A DNA stretch of 39,708 nucleotides from Desulfomicrobium sp. (GCA_024709365.1 JANJWV010000053.1:1-39708), one strand, 5' to 3'; counted from the first letter of the stretch, positions 19,932 to 29,325 are shown. Translations and numbers: made by a program. The notes: a model not told the origin generated them from the sequence alone.

Positions 19932-20957
19932 ATGACGCCTTCGATTAAGATAAACAAATCACCGATCCCAATCTTATGGATCGATACATCCATTATTCTT
20001 AATATAACATTGTTACGCCTTGGAAGAAAACTTGATTCTATCCAAAAAATACGAATTGAAAATTTATATAAAGCAATTAAGAAAGCTACCAGTGAAGGAA
20101 AGTTAATCTGCCCACTAGCGGATCAAGACGAAGAAATCTGGATTGAAAGGAAGGAATGTCTTAAAACCATCCATGAATTATCCCTTGGAATCAGCACAGA
20201 TTCGACACTGGCTGTGCAAGAAAAACTATTTGAACTTTTTGCTGAATCCTATATCACCCAAAAAAAACTTATTGAAATAGATTATTCCATTTTATTTCAT
20301 AATGACATCGTACAACAAGCCAAGCAAGTATTATCTAGCCCGTTCTATATAACGACAAATCCTCCACTCGTCGGAGGACCAGAAAAGACTAAATCCAGAA
20401 AAGAAAAAATGCTCAAATATCTCAACAAAATAAGAGAAGAAAACGTCGCCAATAAAGTTTCGTTTGAAACACAAAAAGAGGCTGAGTTCATGGCTGAATT
20501 TAATATCATCAAAACTATCATCACTGCCCCTCAAACATTTGCCGATTTGGAACTGGATGCACAAGATTACTTTTGGAACTATATAAATGCCATTGAAAAA
20601 TTGTCATCCTGGCGTGATATTGTTTTGAAGCATGACAAAAGTGACACATCAATTCTCAATTTCTACACGTCGAGCTATTATCGCCAGATACCAAACATAA
20701 AAATTCGCGTTGAGTTCTTCTCAAAGCTAATGACTGATAAACAACCAATCCGTTCAGGAGATATGAAAGATGTTGAACACATTTCCTCAATGCTGCCTTT
20801 CGTTGATATCCTTATTACTGACAAGCAACGCAAAGCTCAGCTTCACAAATTAAAATTTAACGAAGAGTATAAAACAAAAATTTTCTATGTTGGTGACTCC
20901 GAAAAAATCGAGGAGTTCTTTGGTTCACTGCAAAATATAAAACACTACAATTTATAA
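19932..20957 (+). CDS. Probable PIN-like domain protein, strongly AT-rich
   Basis: Protein of 341 residues of unknown function. I see PIN-like hallmarks: an N-terminal beta strand ending in WIDTSIIL (Asp18), an acidic cluster PLADQDEEIW (64-68), and a C-terminal GDMKDVEHISSMLPFVDILITD with Asp280, Asp292 and Asp297, like the DxxH...TxD core of PIN nucleases. Between them lies a long helical insert. If the fold is right it would be a metal-dependent RNase or DNase. The gene is far more AT-rich than its neighbours, with Lys/Ile/Asn-rich codons, which points to recent transfer. AGAGGA lies 7 bases before the ATG. It is sandwiched between two DUF4143 ATPases and is convergent with the second. Confidence 0.62.
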   Translation: MTPSIKINKSPIPILWIDTSIILNITLLRLGRKLDSIQKIRIENLYKAIKKATSEGKLICPLADQDEEIWIERKECLKTIHELSLGISTDSTLAVQEKLFELFAESYITQKKLIEIDYSILFHNDIVQQAKQVLSSPFYITTNPPLVGGPEKTKSRKEKMLKYLNKIREENVANKVSFETQKEAEFMAEFNIIKTIITAPQTFADLELDAQDYFWNYINAIEKLSSWRDIVLKHDKSDTSILNFYTSSYYRQIPNIKIRVEFFSKLMTDKQPIRSGDMKDVEHISSMLPFVDILITDKQRKAQLHKLKFNEEYKTKIFYVGDSEKIEEFFGSLQNIKHYNL

Positions 20958-20975
20958 ATGTAGCCTGATATTCGC

Positions 20976-22154
20976 TCAACTCGCCCACCGCCCTGCCGGA
21001 ACACTGAAAAACTCCTCCAGTGGAATCCCCGGCCCGCCGACCATGAGCGTTTTCGCTTCCGGGTATTTGGCCCGGAACCGCTCAAGTCCTTTTGCATCCC
21101 CTGTCCCGCCGCTCTTCACCTCAATGGCCCAGATGTCCTTGCCCCGCTCGACGACGAAATCGACTTCGTATTTGCCGTCGCGCCAGTAAGTCACCCCGTA
21201 CTCCATGGAGCCGAGGCCGTTGCACAGGTGCGCGCCTACGGCGTTTTCGACCAGGCGGCCCCACCATACCGGGTCCGAGGCGGCCTGCTCTAAGCTGCGC
21301 AGGCCCAGGGAGCTTACCAGGGCGTTGTTCCAGAGCACCAGCTTGGGGCTGCTGCCGCGCTTGCGCTGCGTGCCACGGGAAAAGAGTTCGAGTCCGCTGA
21401 GCAGGAAGGCCCCTTCCAGCAGGCGCAGGTAGTGGGCCAGGGTTGTGGTGTTGCCGGCGTCCTGAAGCTGGCCCAGCATCTTTGTGTAGGAGACGATCTG
21501 GGCCGGGAGGGTAGCGGCCAGGGCAAAGAGATGGCGCAGCAGCACGGGCTTGCCGACCCTGGCCATCTGGTAGACGTCACGGGCCAGGACGGTCTCGATG
21601 AGGGAATCGACTATATAGCGCTTCCACAGACTTTCATCGTGGACAAAAGCCGCGCCCCCCGGATAGCCCCCGAAAAAAATCCACTGCTCCAGGGTCCAGC
21701 CGAAGGCCTCCCGGCACTCGGCGAAGCTCCAATGCGGGCAGCGGTGCAGGAGAAAGCGCCCGGCCAGGCTTTCCGTCAGCCCGTCCTGCATGAGCAGGGC
21801 CGAGGAGCCAAGCAGCAGCACACGAATATCCTTGGCAAAATCCCGGCCATCCCACAGCAGCTTGACGCTTTCGCTCCAGCCCGAAACCTTCTGCACCTCA
21901 TCGAGCACCAACAGCACCGGACCGTCAGAGGCCCGCATCAGGGCGCGCCGCCACTGGGTCTCGATCCAAGCGCCGTCCAGAGGCGTTGGGCTGTCGGCCG
22001 TGGCCACGATTGCCGAAAACCCGAGGCTGTCGGCCAACTGCCTGGCAATGGTGGTCTTGCCGACCTGACGCGGCCCGACAAGGACATGCATGACCGGCGA
22101 CGGCGATTGCAGGATCCGTTGCAGGTCGGAAAAGAGGGATCGTTGATATGTCAT
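20976..22154 (-). CDS. AAA ATPase with C-terminal DUF4143 (archaeal-ATPase-like family), second copy
   Basis: Protein of 392 residues of the same broad family as the ATPase at 18592 but only distantly similar in sequence. Walker A is GPRQVGKTT (27-35), Walker B VLLVLDEVQK, sensor VLLLGSSALLM. The C-terminal DUF4143 domain carries YEVDFVVERGKDIWAIEVKSG, again a D...ExK pattern of the restriction-endonuclease-like fold. It reads towards the PIN-like gene and ends 18 bases from its stop, with no hairpin terminator visible. The start at 22154 has only a weak ribosome site (GGACG), and its promoter region holds two palindromes (22198-22234), so it is probably tightly controlled. Two such ATPases around a nuclease-like gene is the notable context; function unknown. 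Confidence 0.88.
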   Translation of the reverse strand: MTYQRSLFSDLQRILQSPSPVMHVLVGPRQVGKTTIARQLADSLGFSAIVATADSPTPLDGAWIETQWRRALMRASDGPVLLVLDEVQKVSGWSESVKLLWDGRDFAKDIRVLLLGSSALLMQDGLTESLAGRFLLHRCPHWSFAECREAFGWTLEQWIFFGGYPGGAAFVHDESLWKRYIVDSLIETVLARDVYQMARVGKPVLLRHLFALAATLPAQIVSYTKMLGQLQDAGNTTTLAHYLRLLEGAFLLSGLELFSRGTQRKRGSSPKLVLWNNALVSSLGLRSLEQAASDPVWWGRLVENAVGAHLCNGLGSMEYGVTYWRDGKYEVDFVVERGKDIWAIEVKSGGTGDAKGLERFRAKYPEAKTLMVGGPGIPLEEFFSVPAGRWAS

Positions 22155-22175
22155 AATCGTCCGATATCAAGATAA

Positions 22176-22203
22176 AAAATATGAATCAATCATTTTTACT
22201 CAA
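22176..22203 (-). promoter_or_regulatory. Candidate promoter of the second DUF4143 ATPase
   Basis: On the minus strand TTGAGT (22203-22198) and TATTTT (22181-22176) are 16 bases apart, a plausible sigma-70 promoter about 20 bases upstream of the ATG at 22154. Its -35 lies inside the first CTCAAT palindrome, so a protein bound there would block RNA polymerase. Confidence 0.45.
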
Positions 22204-22234
22204 TCAATTGAGCAAAAATACTCAATCATTGAGT
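22198..22234. promoter_or_regulatory. Two tandem CTCAAT/ATTGAG palindromes (operator-like)
   Basis: Palindrome 1 is CTCAAT (22199-22204), CA, ATTGAG (22207-22212). Palindrome 2 is ACTCAAT (22220-22226), C, ATTGAGT (22228-22234). Their centres are about 21.5 bases apart, so both face the same side of the helix, and each is flanked by AAAAA/TTTTT. This is typical of a dimeric regulator binding cooperatively upstream of the ATPase gene. No regulator gene is adjacent. Confidence 0.65.
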
Positions 22235-22660
22235 AAAAATACTATTCCGACCGTTATCCTTAACCTGGCTTCTGAAATCTGGCTTGATTCTGGAACAATT
22301 CCAGGCTGATATCCTGCAGATTGAAAAGAGAACCGTTTCTTTGCCGATGCGGTTGTGAATGTGAATTCGCCTGGAATGATCTCAGGGTAGTGCCTGCTCG
22401 GAGACAACCTTCTTCTGCATACGCTGCTCCCTGACACAGGTGACCGCGAACGGTGTGACGCTGCCATCTCCCCGCCTGCTGCGGATATTACTCTACCCAG
22501 ACTCACGTTGCCGCCGCGTCAGGATTGCATTATTCAACTGCGAATATACTCATTGGAAATATGAGACGGTTCGGTATTCGAAATCTGGAACCGGATTTTG
22601 CGGGACATGCGGATTTCCGTGACCCCGGATTTCATCGTATGGGCCAGTTGAGGACGCGAC
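22235..22660. other. Gene-free stretch between the ATPase island and the glycolipid-binding gene
   Basis: About 425 bases without a credible coding frame. A perfect inverted repeat CTGGAA-CAA-TTCCAG lies at 22290-22304. Otherwise I see no RNA gene, terminator or mobile-element end. Open frames here are short, lack ribosome sites and show no domain. It may be the scar of the island's right border. Confidence 0.35.
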
Positions 22661-23215
22661 ATGGTAACAGACAAGATCCTCTGGAGACGCCTGGACGCCC
22701 CCGGCCACGACGCCTGCCGTCTGGTTGAGCGAGGCGGTGCCTGGCGCGTGGAGGGTGCCACCGCCTTCCAGCACCACGGTGTCCCTGCTTTTCTGGCCTA
22801 TGAAGTCGACTGCGATGGTGAGTGGCGAACGCAGGAAGGTGCGGTGCGCGGCTGGATAGGTGAACGTGCACTCGATTTCCGGGTCGCACTGGCGCACGAT
22901 GGAACATGGATGCTCAACGGCTTGGTCGTGCCCAACCTGGACGGGTGCATCGACCTGGATCTCGGGTTCACCCCGGCCACGAACCTGCTTCAACTCCGGC
23001 GTGTGGCACTTCAGATCGGCCAGGCCGCGGATGTATCTGTCGCCTGGCTCGACGTGGCTGCCGGCACTCTTGACAGGCTGCAACAGCGTTACGAGCGGCG
23101 CACCGCCGAAGCGTACTGGTACGAGGCGCCACGCTTCCACTACTTCGCCCTGCTCCGGGTCAACGATGTCGGCTTCGTGAAGGAATATCCGGACCTGTGG
23201 GAAGCGGAGCCGTAA
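22661..23215 (+). CDS. Putative glycolipid-binding domain protein (DUF1089-like)
   Basis: Protein of 184 residues that appears to be a single domain of the family annotated as putative glycolipid-binding (formerly DUF1089). Recognisable are the paired AYEVDCDGEWRTQEGAVRG and the C-terminal RVNDVGFVKEYPDLWEAEP, the family's usual ending. No signal peptide or TM segment is present, so it is probably cytoplasmic. The family name comes from a structural resemblance; no reaction is known. GAGGA lies 8 bases before the ATG at 22661. It is monocistronic and stands just outside the accessory island. Confidence 0.75.
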   Translation: MVTDKILWRRLDAPGHDACRLVERGGAWRVEGATAFQHHGVPAFLAYEVDCDGEWRTQEGAVRGWIGERALDFRVALAHDGTWMLNGLVVPNLDGCIDLDLGFTPATNLLQLRRVALQIGQAADVSVAWLDVAAGTLDRLQQRYERRTAEAYWYEAPRFHYFALLRVNDVGFVKEYPDLWEAEP

Positions 23216-23511
23216 TCGACACGCGCCGCTTGACGCAGCGGCAACGCTGCCCTGGTGACAGTTCTCCCCGTCCAGGCTCCGGCCGAATTTGCCCTTGGGT
23301 TTGCGCAGCTCCTTGCCACGCCGGCGCAGTTCTCCAGAAAGGCCCGCAGCGAAAGAGCCCCTACACGCTTCAGGCCTTCCAGACCGTGGCGTATAACGCC
23401 TTCTCCCGTGATCTTCCTCCAAGACGTCCGCCTCCGTTACGCTTCAAACAAAAACGCGGATGCCCGTCGCCGGACAACCGCGTTTTCAAATTGTTATTGT
23501 GATTCGAAGGC
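23216..23511. other. Intergenic stretch with a GCAA-loop hairpin
   Basis: Nearly 300 bases without a credible gene. A hairpin GCAGCG-GCAA-CGCTGC (23235-23250), 6 bp with a GNRA-type tetraloop, stands just past the stop of the glycolipid-binding gene but has no T tract. The right end holds the terminator at 23446-23486. Short frames on both strands show no domain. Confidence 0.35.
23446..23486. terminator. Terminator of the polyamine operon
   Basis: A 9-bp perfect stem AAAACGCGG (23451-23459) with CCGCGTTTT (23478-23486). On the minus strand it continues into TTTTTGTTTG, so it should end the speA-to-decarboxylase transcript efficiently. On plus it ends in TTTT and may also stop the glycolipid-binding gene's transcript. 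Confidence 0.85.
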
Positions 23512-24680
23512 TCAGGACAACCGGCCCTTGAAATCCTCGTAGCCGAAGCTCCGCACCACGCGCATGGAGCCGTCCTCGGGTTCGAAGACCGCGATGCCGG
23601 GCAACTGGATGCCGTTGAAGGTGTTGGTCTTGACCATGGAGTAGTGGGCCATGTCCGTGAAGACCAGGCGGTCGCCGGGGACAAGTGGACGGTCGAAGGA
23701 GTACTCGCCGGCCACGTCGCCGGCCAGACAGGACAGGCCGCCCAAGCGGCAGGTCCAGGGCTTTTCGCCCGGCAGGCCCGAGCCCACGATGTGCGGGCGG
23801 TACGGCATTTCCAGCACGTCGGGCATGTGTGCCGGGACAGAGGCGTCCATGATCACGATGGGCATGTCGGCCTCGGTCACGTCGAGGACGGTCGAGACCA
23901 GGTAGCCCGTGTTCAGGGCCACGGCCTCGCCGGGTTCCAGGTAGACCTGCACGCCGTGACGCTGTTTGAAGTCGTTTATGAGCCGGCACAGCAGGTCCAC
24001 GTCGTAGTCGGGGCGGGTGATATGATGGCCGCCGCCGAAGTTGACGTACTGCATGCGCGAAAAGAAATCCCCGAAGCCCTTTTCGGCGGCCGCGATGGTC
24101 CGCTCCAGGCAGTCGGCGTTCTGTTCGCACAGGTTGTGCCAGTGCAGGCCCGTGACCCCTTCGAGCAGGTCGGGCCGGAAGTCCTTGCGCCGGATGCCCA
24201 GGCGCGAGCCCGGTGAGCACGGGTCGTAGATGGGCACCGCGCCCTCGGAGTGCTCGGGGTTGATGCGCACGCCGAGTTCGATCTCCCGGCCTAGCCGCTT
24301 GGCCTCTTCGTCGATCAGGCCCCGGAAGGCCTCCAGCTGGCGGAAGGAGTTGAAGACGATGTGGTCGGCCGTGGTGCACAGGTCGAAGATGTCGGCCTGG
24401 GAGTAGCCGGCCGCGAAGGCGTGCACCTCGCGGCCGAACTCCTCGCGGCCGAGCCTGGCCTCGTGCGGCGAACTGGCGCAGACGCCGTCGAGCACCTGCC
24501 GCAGGACCGGGAAGACGCTCCACATGGCGAAGCCCTTGAGCGCCAGCAGGATCTTGCAGCCCGTGCGTTCCTTGACCCCGGCCAGGACGTCCAGGTTGCG
24601 CCGAATGAGCCCCAGGTCGACCACGAAGGACGGCGTGGCGACCTGGCGCGTGTCGAAGCGGTACGCGGTGCGCCCGTCCA

Positions 24681-24681
<1 letters not shown>
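23512..24681 (-). CDS. nspC: Carboxynorspermidine/carboxyspermidine decarboxylase
   Basis: PLP enzyme of 389 residues of the alanine-racemase-fold decarboxylases. It removes the carboxyl of carboxy(nor)spermidine to yield (nor)spermidine. The N-terminal barrel has KILLALKGFAMW with the PLP Lys49, then ASSPHEARLG, GVRINPEHS, GLHWHNLCEQ and FGGGHHITRPDYD, and YLEPGEAVALNTG for phosphate and substrate binding, all typical of NspC. Its ATG shares one base with the upstream dehydrogenase stop (TGATG), so the two are coupled. An older decarboxylase name may refer to carboxyspermidine as the real substrate, which fits a spermidine producer. If agmatine instead of putrescine enters the pathway the substrate would be carboxyaminopropylagmatine. 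Confidence 0.92.
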
Positions 24682-25871
<1,190 letters not shown>

Positions 25872-25903
25872 GGCGATCCTCCTTCAATAAGGCATGGTTC
25901 GAA

Positions 25904-27871
25904 TTACACGCCGGCCGTGGGGCCGCTCGCGCACACATCGGGATTGTCGCAATCCCGGCCCTCGTTCAGATAGGTGTAGCCGCGCAGGCCGCGCTCGTAG
26001 GCGCGCATGATCATGAAGCGCTCCTGGGGGCTGATCTTGCCCTCGCGGACGCCCTGCTCGGCCACCTTGCGGAAGTTCTCCAGGACCTGTTTGGGCTCGA
26101 ACTCGACGTAGGACAGCACGTCGGCCACGCTGTCTCCCTCGAGTTCGCGGATGAAATCGTAGGTCCCGTCCTCGTTGATGCGCACGCTGACGACGTTGGT
26201 GTCGCCGAAGAGGTTGTGCAGGTCGCCCAGGGTCTCCTGGTAGGCGCCGACCAGGAACGCGCCCAAATGGTAGGGCTCGCACGGTTTGACCGAGTGCAGC
26301 TCCAGCACGCGCTTGACGCCGTGGATGTCGATGAAGCTGTCGAGCTTGCCGTCGCTGTCGCAGGTGATGTCGGCCAGGATGGCCTGCTCCGTGGGCAGCT
26401 CGTCCAGCCGGTGCACGGGCATGATCGGGAAGAGGTGGCCGATGGCCCATGCGTCGGGCAGGGACTGGAACACGCTCATGTTGCAGTAGTAGATGCTGGC
26501 CAGGGCCAGGTCCACGTCCTTCAGGGCCGACGGCGGGTTCTTCATCTCGGGCAGCTTCTCGGCGATGGCGCGGATGACGGCCCAGAAGATGGTGTCGGAC
26601 AGGGCGCGCTGGCGCAGGCTGCACTGGCCCAGGCGGAAGAGCTGCCGGATCTGGTCGCGGTAGTAGATGGCGTCGTTGTAGCACTCCTGCAGGTTCTTCA
26701 GGGATAGGGAGTTGTAGACCTCAAGCAGGTTGTGCACGGCCTCGGGGTCGTCCTCGTCCAGGGTCTTGGGCACGGGACGGTTCTCCAGGAGGCTGACGTC
26801 CAGCACGTTGAAGAGCAGCACCGAGTAGTAGGCCACGGTGGCGCGGCCGGACTCGGTGATGATGTGCGGGTGGGGCAGGTCGTGCTCGTCCACCGTGGCC
26901 ATGACGGACTCGACGATGTCCGTGCAGTACTCTTCCAGGGTGTAGTTGCGGCTGCTGGCGTAGTTGGTGTGGGAGCCGTCGTAGTCCACGGCCAGGCCGC
27001 CGCCGAGGTCCAAAAAGCCCATGGCGCAGCCTTCCTTGGCCAGCTCGGCGTACATGCGCGCTGCCTCGTGCACGGCGGTGCGGATGTCCCGGATGTTGGG
27101 GATCTGCGAGCCCAGATGGAAATGGAGCAGCTGCACGCAATCGAGCATGTCGCGGGAGCGCATGAGGTCCAGCACGTCCACGACCTCGGCCGTGGACAGG
27201 CCGAAGATGGACAGGTCGCCGGCCGACTCGGCCCAGTGGCCGCCGGCCTGGGTCGAGACCTTGATGCGCACGCCGATGCGCGGCTTGATGCCGAGGATCC
27301 TGGCGCGGTCGAGGATGAGGGGCAGCTCGCTCGGCATTTCCAGGACCAGGAAGCACAGGAACCCCATCTTGCCGGCATAGAGGGCCAGGTCGATGTAGTC
27401 CTGGTCCTTGTAGCCGTTGCAGACGAGGCACGCCTTGGGGTTCTTCAGGAAGGACAGGGCCGCGATGAGCTCGGCCTTGCTGCCGACCTCGTAGCCGTGG
27501 TTGTAGCGGTCGCCGACCTTGGATATCTCCTCGAAGACCTGCTGCTGCTGGTTGACCTTCACGGGATACACGCCGCGGAACTCGCCGCCGTACTGCAGGT
27601 CCTTGATGGCCTTGGCGAAGGAGTCGTGCAGCAGGGAAATCTGGGCGTCGAGGAGGTTCTCGATGCGCAGCAGCACCGGCAGCCCCAGGCCGCGTTCCTG
27701 CAGGCCGCTGATGATGGACGGGATGGGGACGCAGACGTCCTTGCCCGGGAACGGCGTGATGCCCATCTTTCCGTCGGGCGTGATCCTGAAATAGCCGCCA
27801 CCCCAGTTGTCCACGCCGTAAAGCTCCGAAGAGCGCTCAACCGTCCATTTTTCAAGAGTCCGAGATCGCAT
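25904..27871 (-). CDS. speA: Biosynthetic arginine decarboxylase
   Basis: PLP-dependent decarboxylase of 655 residues, close to E. coli SpeA length (about 658), converting arginine to agmatine and CO2. It has GVYPVKVNQQQ with the PLP Lys105, YEVGSKAEL, HFHLGSQIPNI, DLGGGLAVDYDGS, the ESGRATVAYY motif and late DITCDSDGKLDSF, where the family's catalytic Cys lies. GGAGGA precedes the ATG. It is the first gene of the polyamine operon and is divergent from the manganese exporter gene. There is no agmatinase, agmatine deiminase or carbamoylputrescine hydrolase beside it in this window. Confidence 0.95.
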   Translation of the reverse strand: MRSRTLEKWTVERSSELYGVDNWGGGYFRITPDGKMGITPFPGKDVCVPIPSIISGLQERGLGLPVLLRIENLLDAQISLLHDSFAKAIKDLQYGGEFRGVYPVKVNQQQQVFEEISKVGDRYNHGYEVGSKAELIAALSFLKNPKACLVCNGYKDQDYIDLALYAGKMGFLCFLVLEMPSELPLILDRARILGIKPRIGVRIKVSTQAGGHWAESAGDLSIFGLSTAEVVDVLDLMRSRDMLDCVQLLHFHLGSQIPNIRDIRTAVHEAARMYAELAKEGCAMGFLDLGGGLAVDYDGSHTNYASSRNYTLEEYCTDIVESVMATVDEHDLPHPHIITESGRATVAYYSVLLFNVLDVSLLENRPVPKTLDEDDPEAVHNLLEVYNSLSLKNLQECYNDAIYYRDQIRQLFRLGQCSLRQRALSDTIFWAVIRAIAEKLPEMKNPPSALKDVDLALASIYYCNMSVFQSLPDAWAIGHLFPIMPVHRLDELPTEQAILADITCDSDGKLDSFIDIHGVKRVLELHSVKPCEPYHLGAFLVGAYQETLGDLHNLFGDTNVVSVRINEDGTYDFIRELEGDSVADVLSYVEFEPKQVLENFRKVAEQGVREGKISPQERFMIMRAYERGLRGYTYLNEGRDCDNPDVCASGPTAGV

Positions 27872-27931
27872 CGATGTCCTCCGCCTTCATACCATAGAAT
27901 ATGCAGGCCACGGCGAGAACCTGGCCAGCGC

Positions 27932-27952
27932 ACCCCTCTAAACGCGAGGGGT
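27932..27952. promoter_or_regulatory. Inverted repeat in the speA/mntP divergent region
   Basis: ACCCCTC (27932-27938) and GAGGGGT (27946-27952) form a perfect 7-bp inverted repeat around a 7-base loop, about 60 bases upstream of speA. It may be an RNA hairpin in the speA leader or a DNA operator. No T tract follows. I did not find a yybP-ykoY-type manganese riboswitch in this gap. Confidence 0.35.
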
Positions 27953-28074
27953 CCCGTCGTCAATAAAACTTGTACGGACCGGCGACCTCCGCCGGGAACC
28001 CGCAAAAAGGTCCTGGCCTTGGGCGCGGGCCTGGGCTATCTGCCTTGTGCCTACTTCATACTCCGGAGATCCGC

Positions 28075-28635
28075 ATGTCTTTTCTCGAACTGATGGCCGT
28101 GGCCGTGGCCCTGGCCATGGATGCCTTCGCCGTGGCCATCGCGGCCGGCGTGGCCCTCAAGGTCGTAACCCGCCGCCAGACCTTGCGCCTGGCCTGGCAC
28201 TTCGGCCTGTTCCAGGCCGCCATGCCCGTCATCGGCTGGTTCGGGGGCCTGCTGGTGCGCGACTACTTCCTGCGCTTCGGGCACTGGATCGCCTTCGCCC
28301 TGCTCCTCTATATCGGAGGACACATGCTCTGGGAAGGTCTGCACCACGACGAGGACGACGTCTGCCAGGACCCCACGGTGGGGTCCCGGCTCATCATGCT
28401 CTCCGTGGCCACGAGCATCGACGCCCTGGCCGTGGGCTTCACCCTGGCCATGCTCGCCGTGCCCATCTGGTTCCCGGCGGCCGTCATCGGCGTGGTGGCC
28501 CTGTGCTTCACCGCCGCCGGCCTGCACCTGGGCATGCTGCTCGGCTGCCAGACCCGCCTCGGACAGCGCGCGGAAGTGCTCGGCGGCGTCGTGCTCCTGG
28601 GCATCGGCGTGAAAATACTGTGGCAGGCGCTTTGA
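28075..28635 (+). CDS. mntP: MntP-like manganese efflux pump
   Basis: Inner-membrane protein of 186 residues, the expected length for MntP (about 188), which exports Mn2+. Six TM helices are arranged as two three-helix repeats with the paired acidic motifs MDAFAVAIAAG and TSIDALAVGF, plus GGHMLWEGL in the middle. The start is MSFLELMAVAVALAMDAF at 28075 after CCGGAG; an upstream in-frame stretch to 27970 was rejected. It is divergent from speA and ends before the inverted 9-nt repeat array. Regulation by Mn is likely from the family but no Mn element is visible. Confidence 0.92.
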   Translation: MSFLELMAVAVALAMDAFAVAIAAGVALKVVTRRQTLRLAWHFGLFQAAMPVIGWFGGLLVRDYFLRFGHWIAFALLLYIGGHMLWEGLHHDEDDVCQDPTVGSRLIMLSVATSIDALAVGFTLAMLAVPIWFPAAVIGVVALCFTAAGLHLGMLLGCQTRLGQRAEVLGGVVLLGIGVKILWQAL

Positions 28636-28657
28636 TAAAATGGGAATCACGGGATTT

Positions 28658-28736
28658 ATAGGACTTATGGGACCTATAGGACCTATGTAATAGGCATCTT
28701 CAACACATTCGTCCCATACGTCCCATTCGTCCTATT
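28658..28736. repeat. Inverted pair of 9-nt tandem repeats (ATRGGACYT x3 / CGTCCYATW x3)
   Basis: The left arm is ATAGGACTT, ATGGGACCT, ATAGGACCT (28658-28684) then ATG. The right arm is CGTCCCATA, CGTCCCATT, CGTCCTATT (28710-28736) and is an imperfect reverse complement of it, so the whole can fold into a long hairpin with a loop of about 25 bases. On the plus strand a T tract follows (28734-28738), giving a possible terminator for mntP. The right arm overlaps the stop of the convergent gene at 28732. Confidence 0.8.
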
Positions 28737-29325
28737 TTTTCCTGCAGTCCTCGAAGTCCTTCCTGATCTCGCCCAGTTCACGCCTGTAGCCCTCGGCGTC
28801 TCCGTAGTCCACGAAGCGGTCGTAGCGCGAGTGGGTGCTCTTCGGCAAACGCGAGTGCCGGATGGGGCACCAGTACTGCTCGGTGCGGCCGGCGATCTCG
28901 CGCAGGTAGGCCATGAGGCCGTTGAAGTAGCCGCAGTAGATGCAGTTGCACTTTTCCACCCAGTTCAGATACTTGAGCCTGTGCCGGTCCAGCACGATGT
29001 AGTCGCTGCGCCTGACCAGCGGGATGCCGTAAACCGGGAAGCAGATCACCTGATACAGCATGACGAACACATCCAGGAACATCGCCGGGATGAGCGCGAA
29101 CCAGATGATCGGAATGGTCAGGACCTTGAACACGCCGGACTCGTAGGCGTAGGCCGTCCAGCGCGTGACCAGGGCGCGGTGCGCCTCCTGCACCTCGCGG
29201 CTGAAGCGCACCTTCTTCTTTTCCACCGTGTAGCGGAACTCCTCCTGCTTGGCGGCCAGTTCCTGACGCAGCTGCTGCTCCAGTTCGTCCATTCTGGAGC
29301 GAATTTCCCTGAACGTGTCTCTCAT
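28732..29325 (-). CDS. Conserved Cys-containing membrane protein, unknown function
   Basis: Protein of 197 residues not assigned to a named family. It starts with an amphipathic, charged coiled-coil-like helix (MDELEQQLRQELAAKQEEF and following, about 10-45). Two hydrophobic segments follow near 66-105 (VLTIPIIWFALIPAMFLDVF and LYQVICFPVYGIPLV). A C-terminal soluble part has EKCNCIYCGYFNG and a later YWCPI, four Cys that could bind a metal. I chose ATG 29325, 5 bases after AAGGAG. It ends inside the inverted repeat. It is divergent from the aldehyde oxidoreductase gene; no functional link can be shown. Confidence 0.75.
   Translation of the reverse strand: MRDTFREIRSRMDELEQQLRQELAAKQEEFRYTVEKKKVRFSREVQEAHRALVTRWTAYAYESGVFKVLTIPIIWFALIPAMFLDVFVMLYQVICFPVYGIPLVRRSDYIVLDRHRLKYLNWVEKCNCIYCGYFNGLMAYLREIAGRTEQYWCPIRHSRLPKSTHSRYDRFVDYGDAEGYRRELGEIRKDFEDCRKK

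Noticed and set aside
22222-22506. 94-codon minus-strand open frame
   Set aside because: No ribosome site, no recognisable domain, and it overlaps the operator-like palindromes.
22550-23422. 290-codon minus-strand open frame over the glycolipid-binding gene
   Set aside because: The plus-strand gene has a good ribosome site and family motifs; the minus frame has neither.
27953-28074. yybP-ykoY manganese riboswitch upstream of mntP
   Set aside because: The conserved core I would expect is not recognisable; a covariance-model search would be needed to reconsider.
26732-28093. 453-codon plus-strand open frame opposite speA
   Set aside because: GC-rich antisense shadow of a well-recognised arginine decarboxylase.
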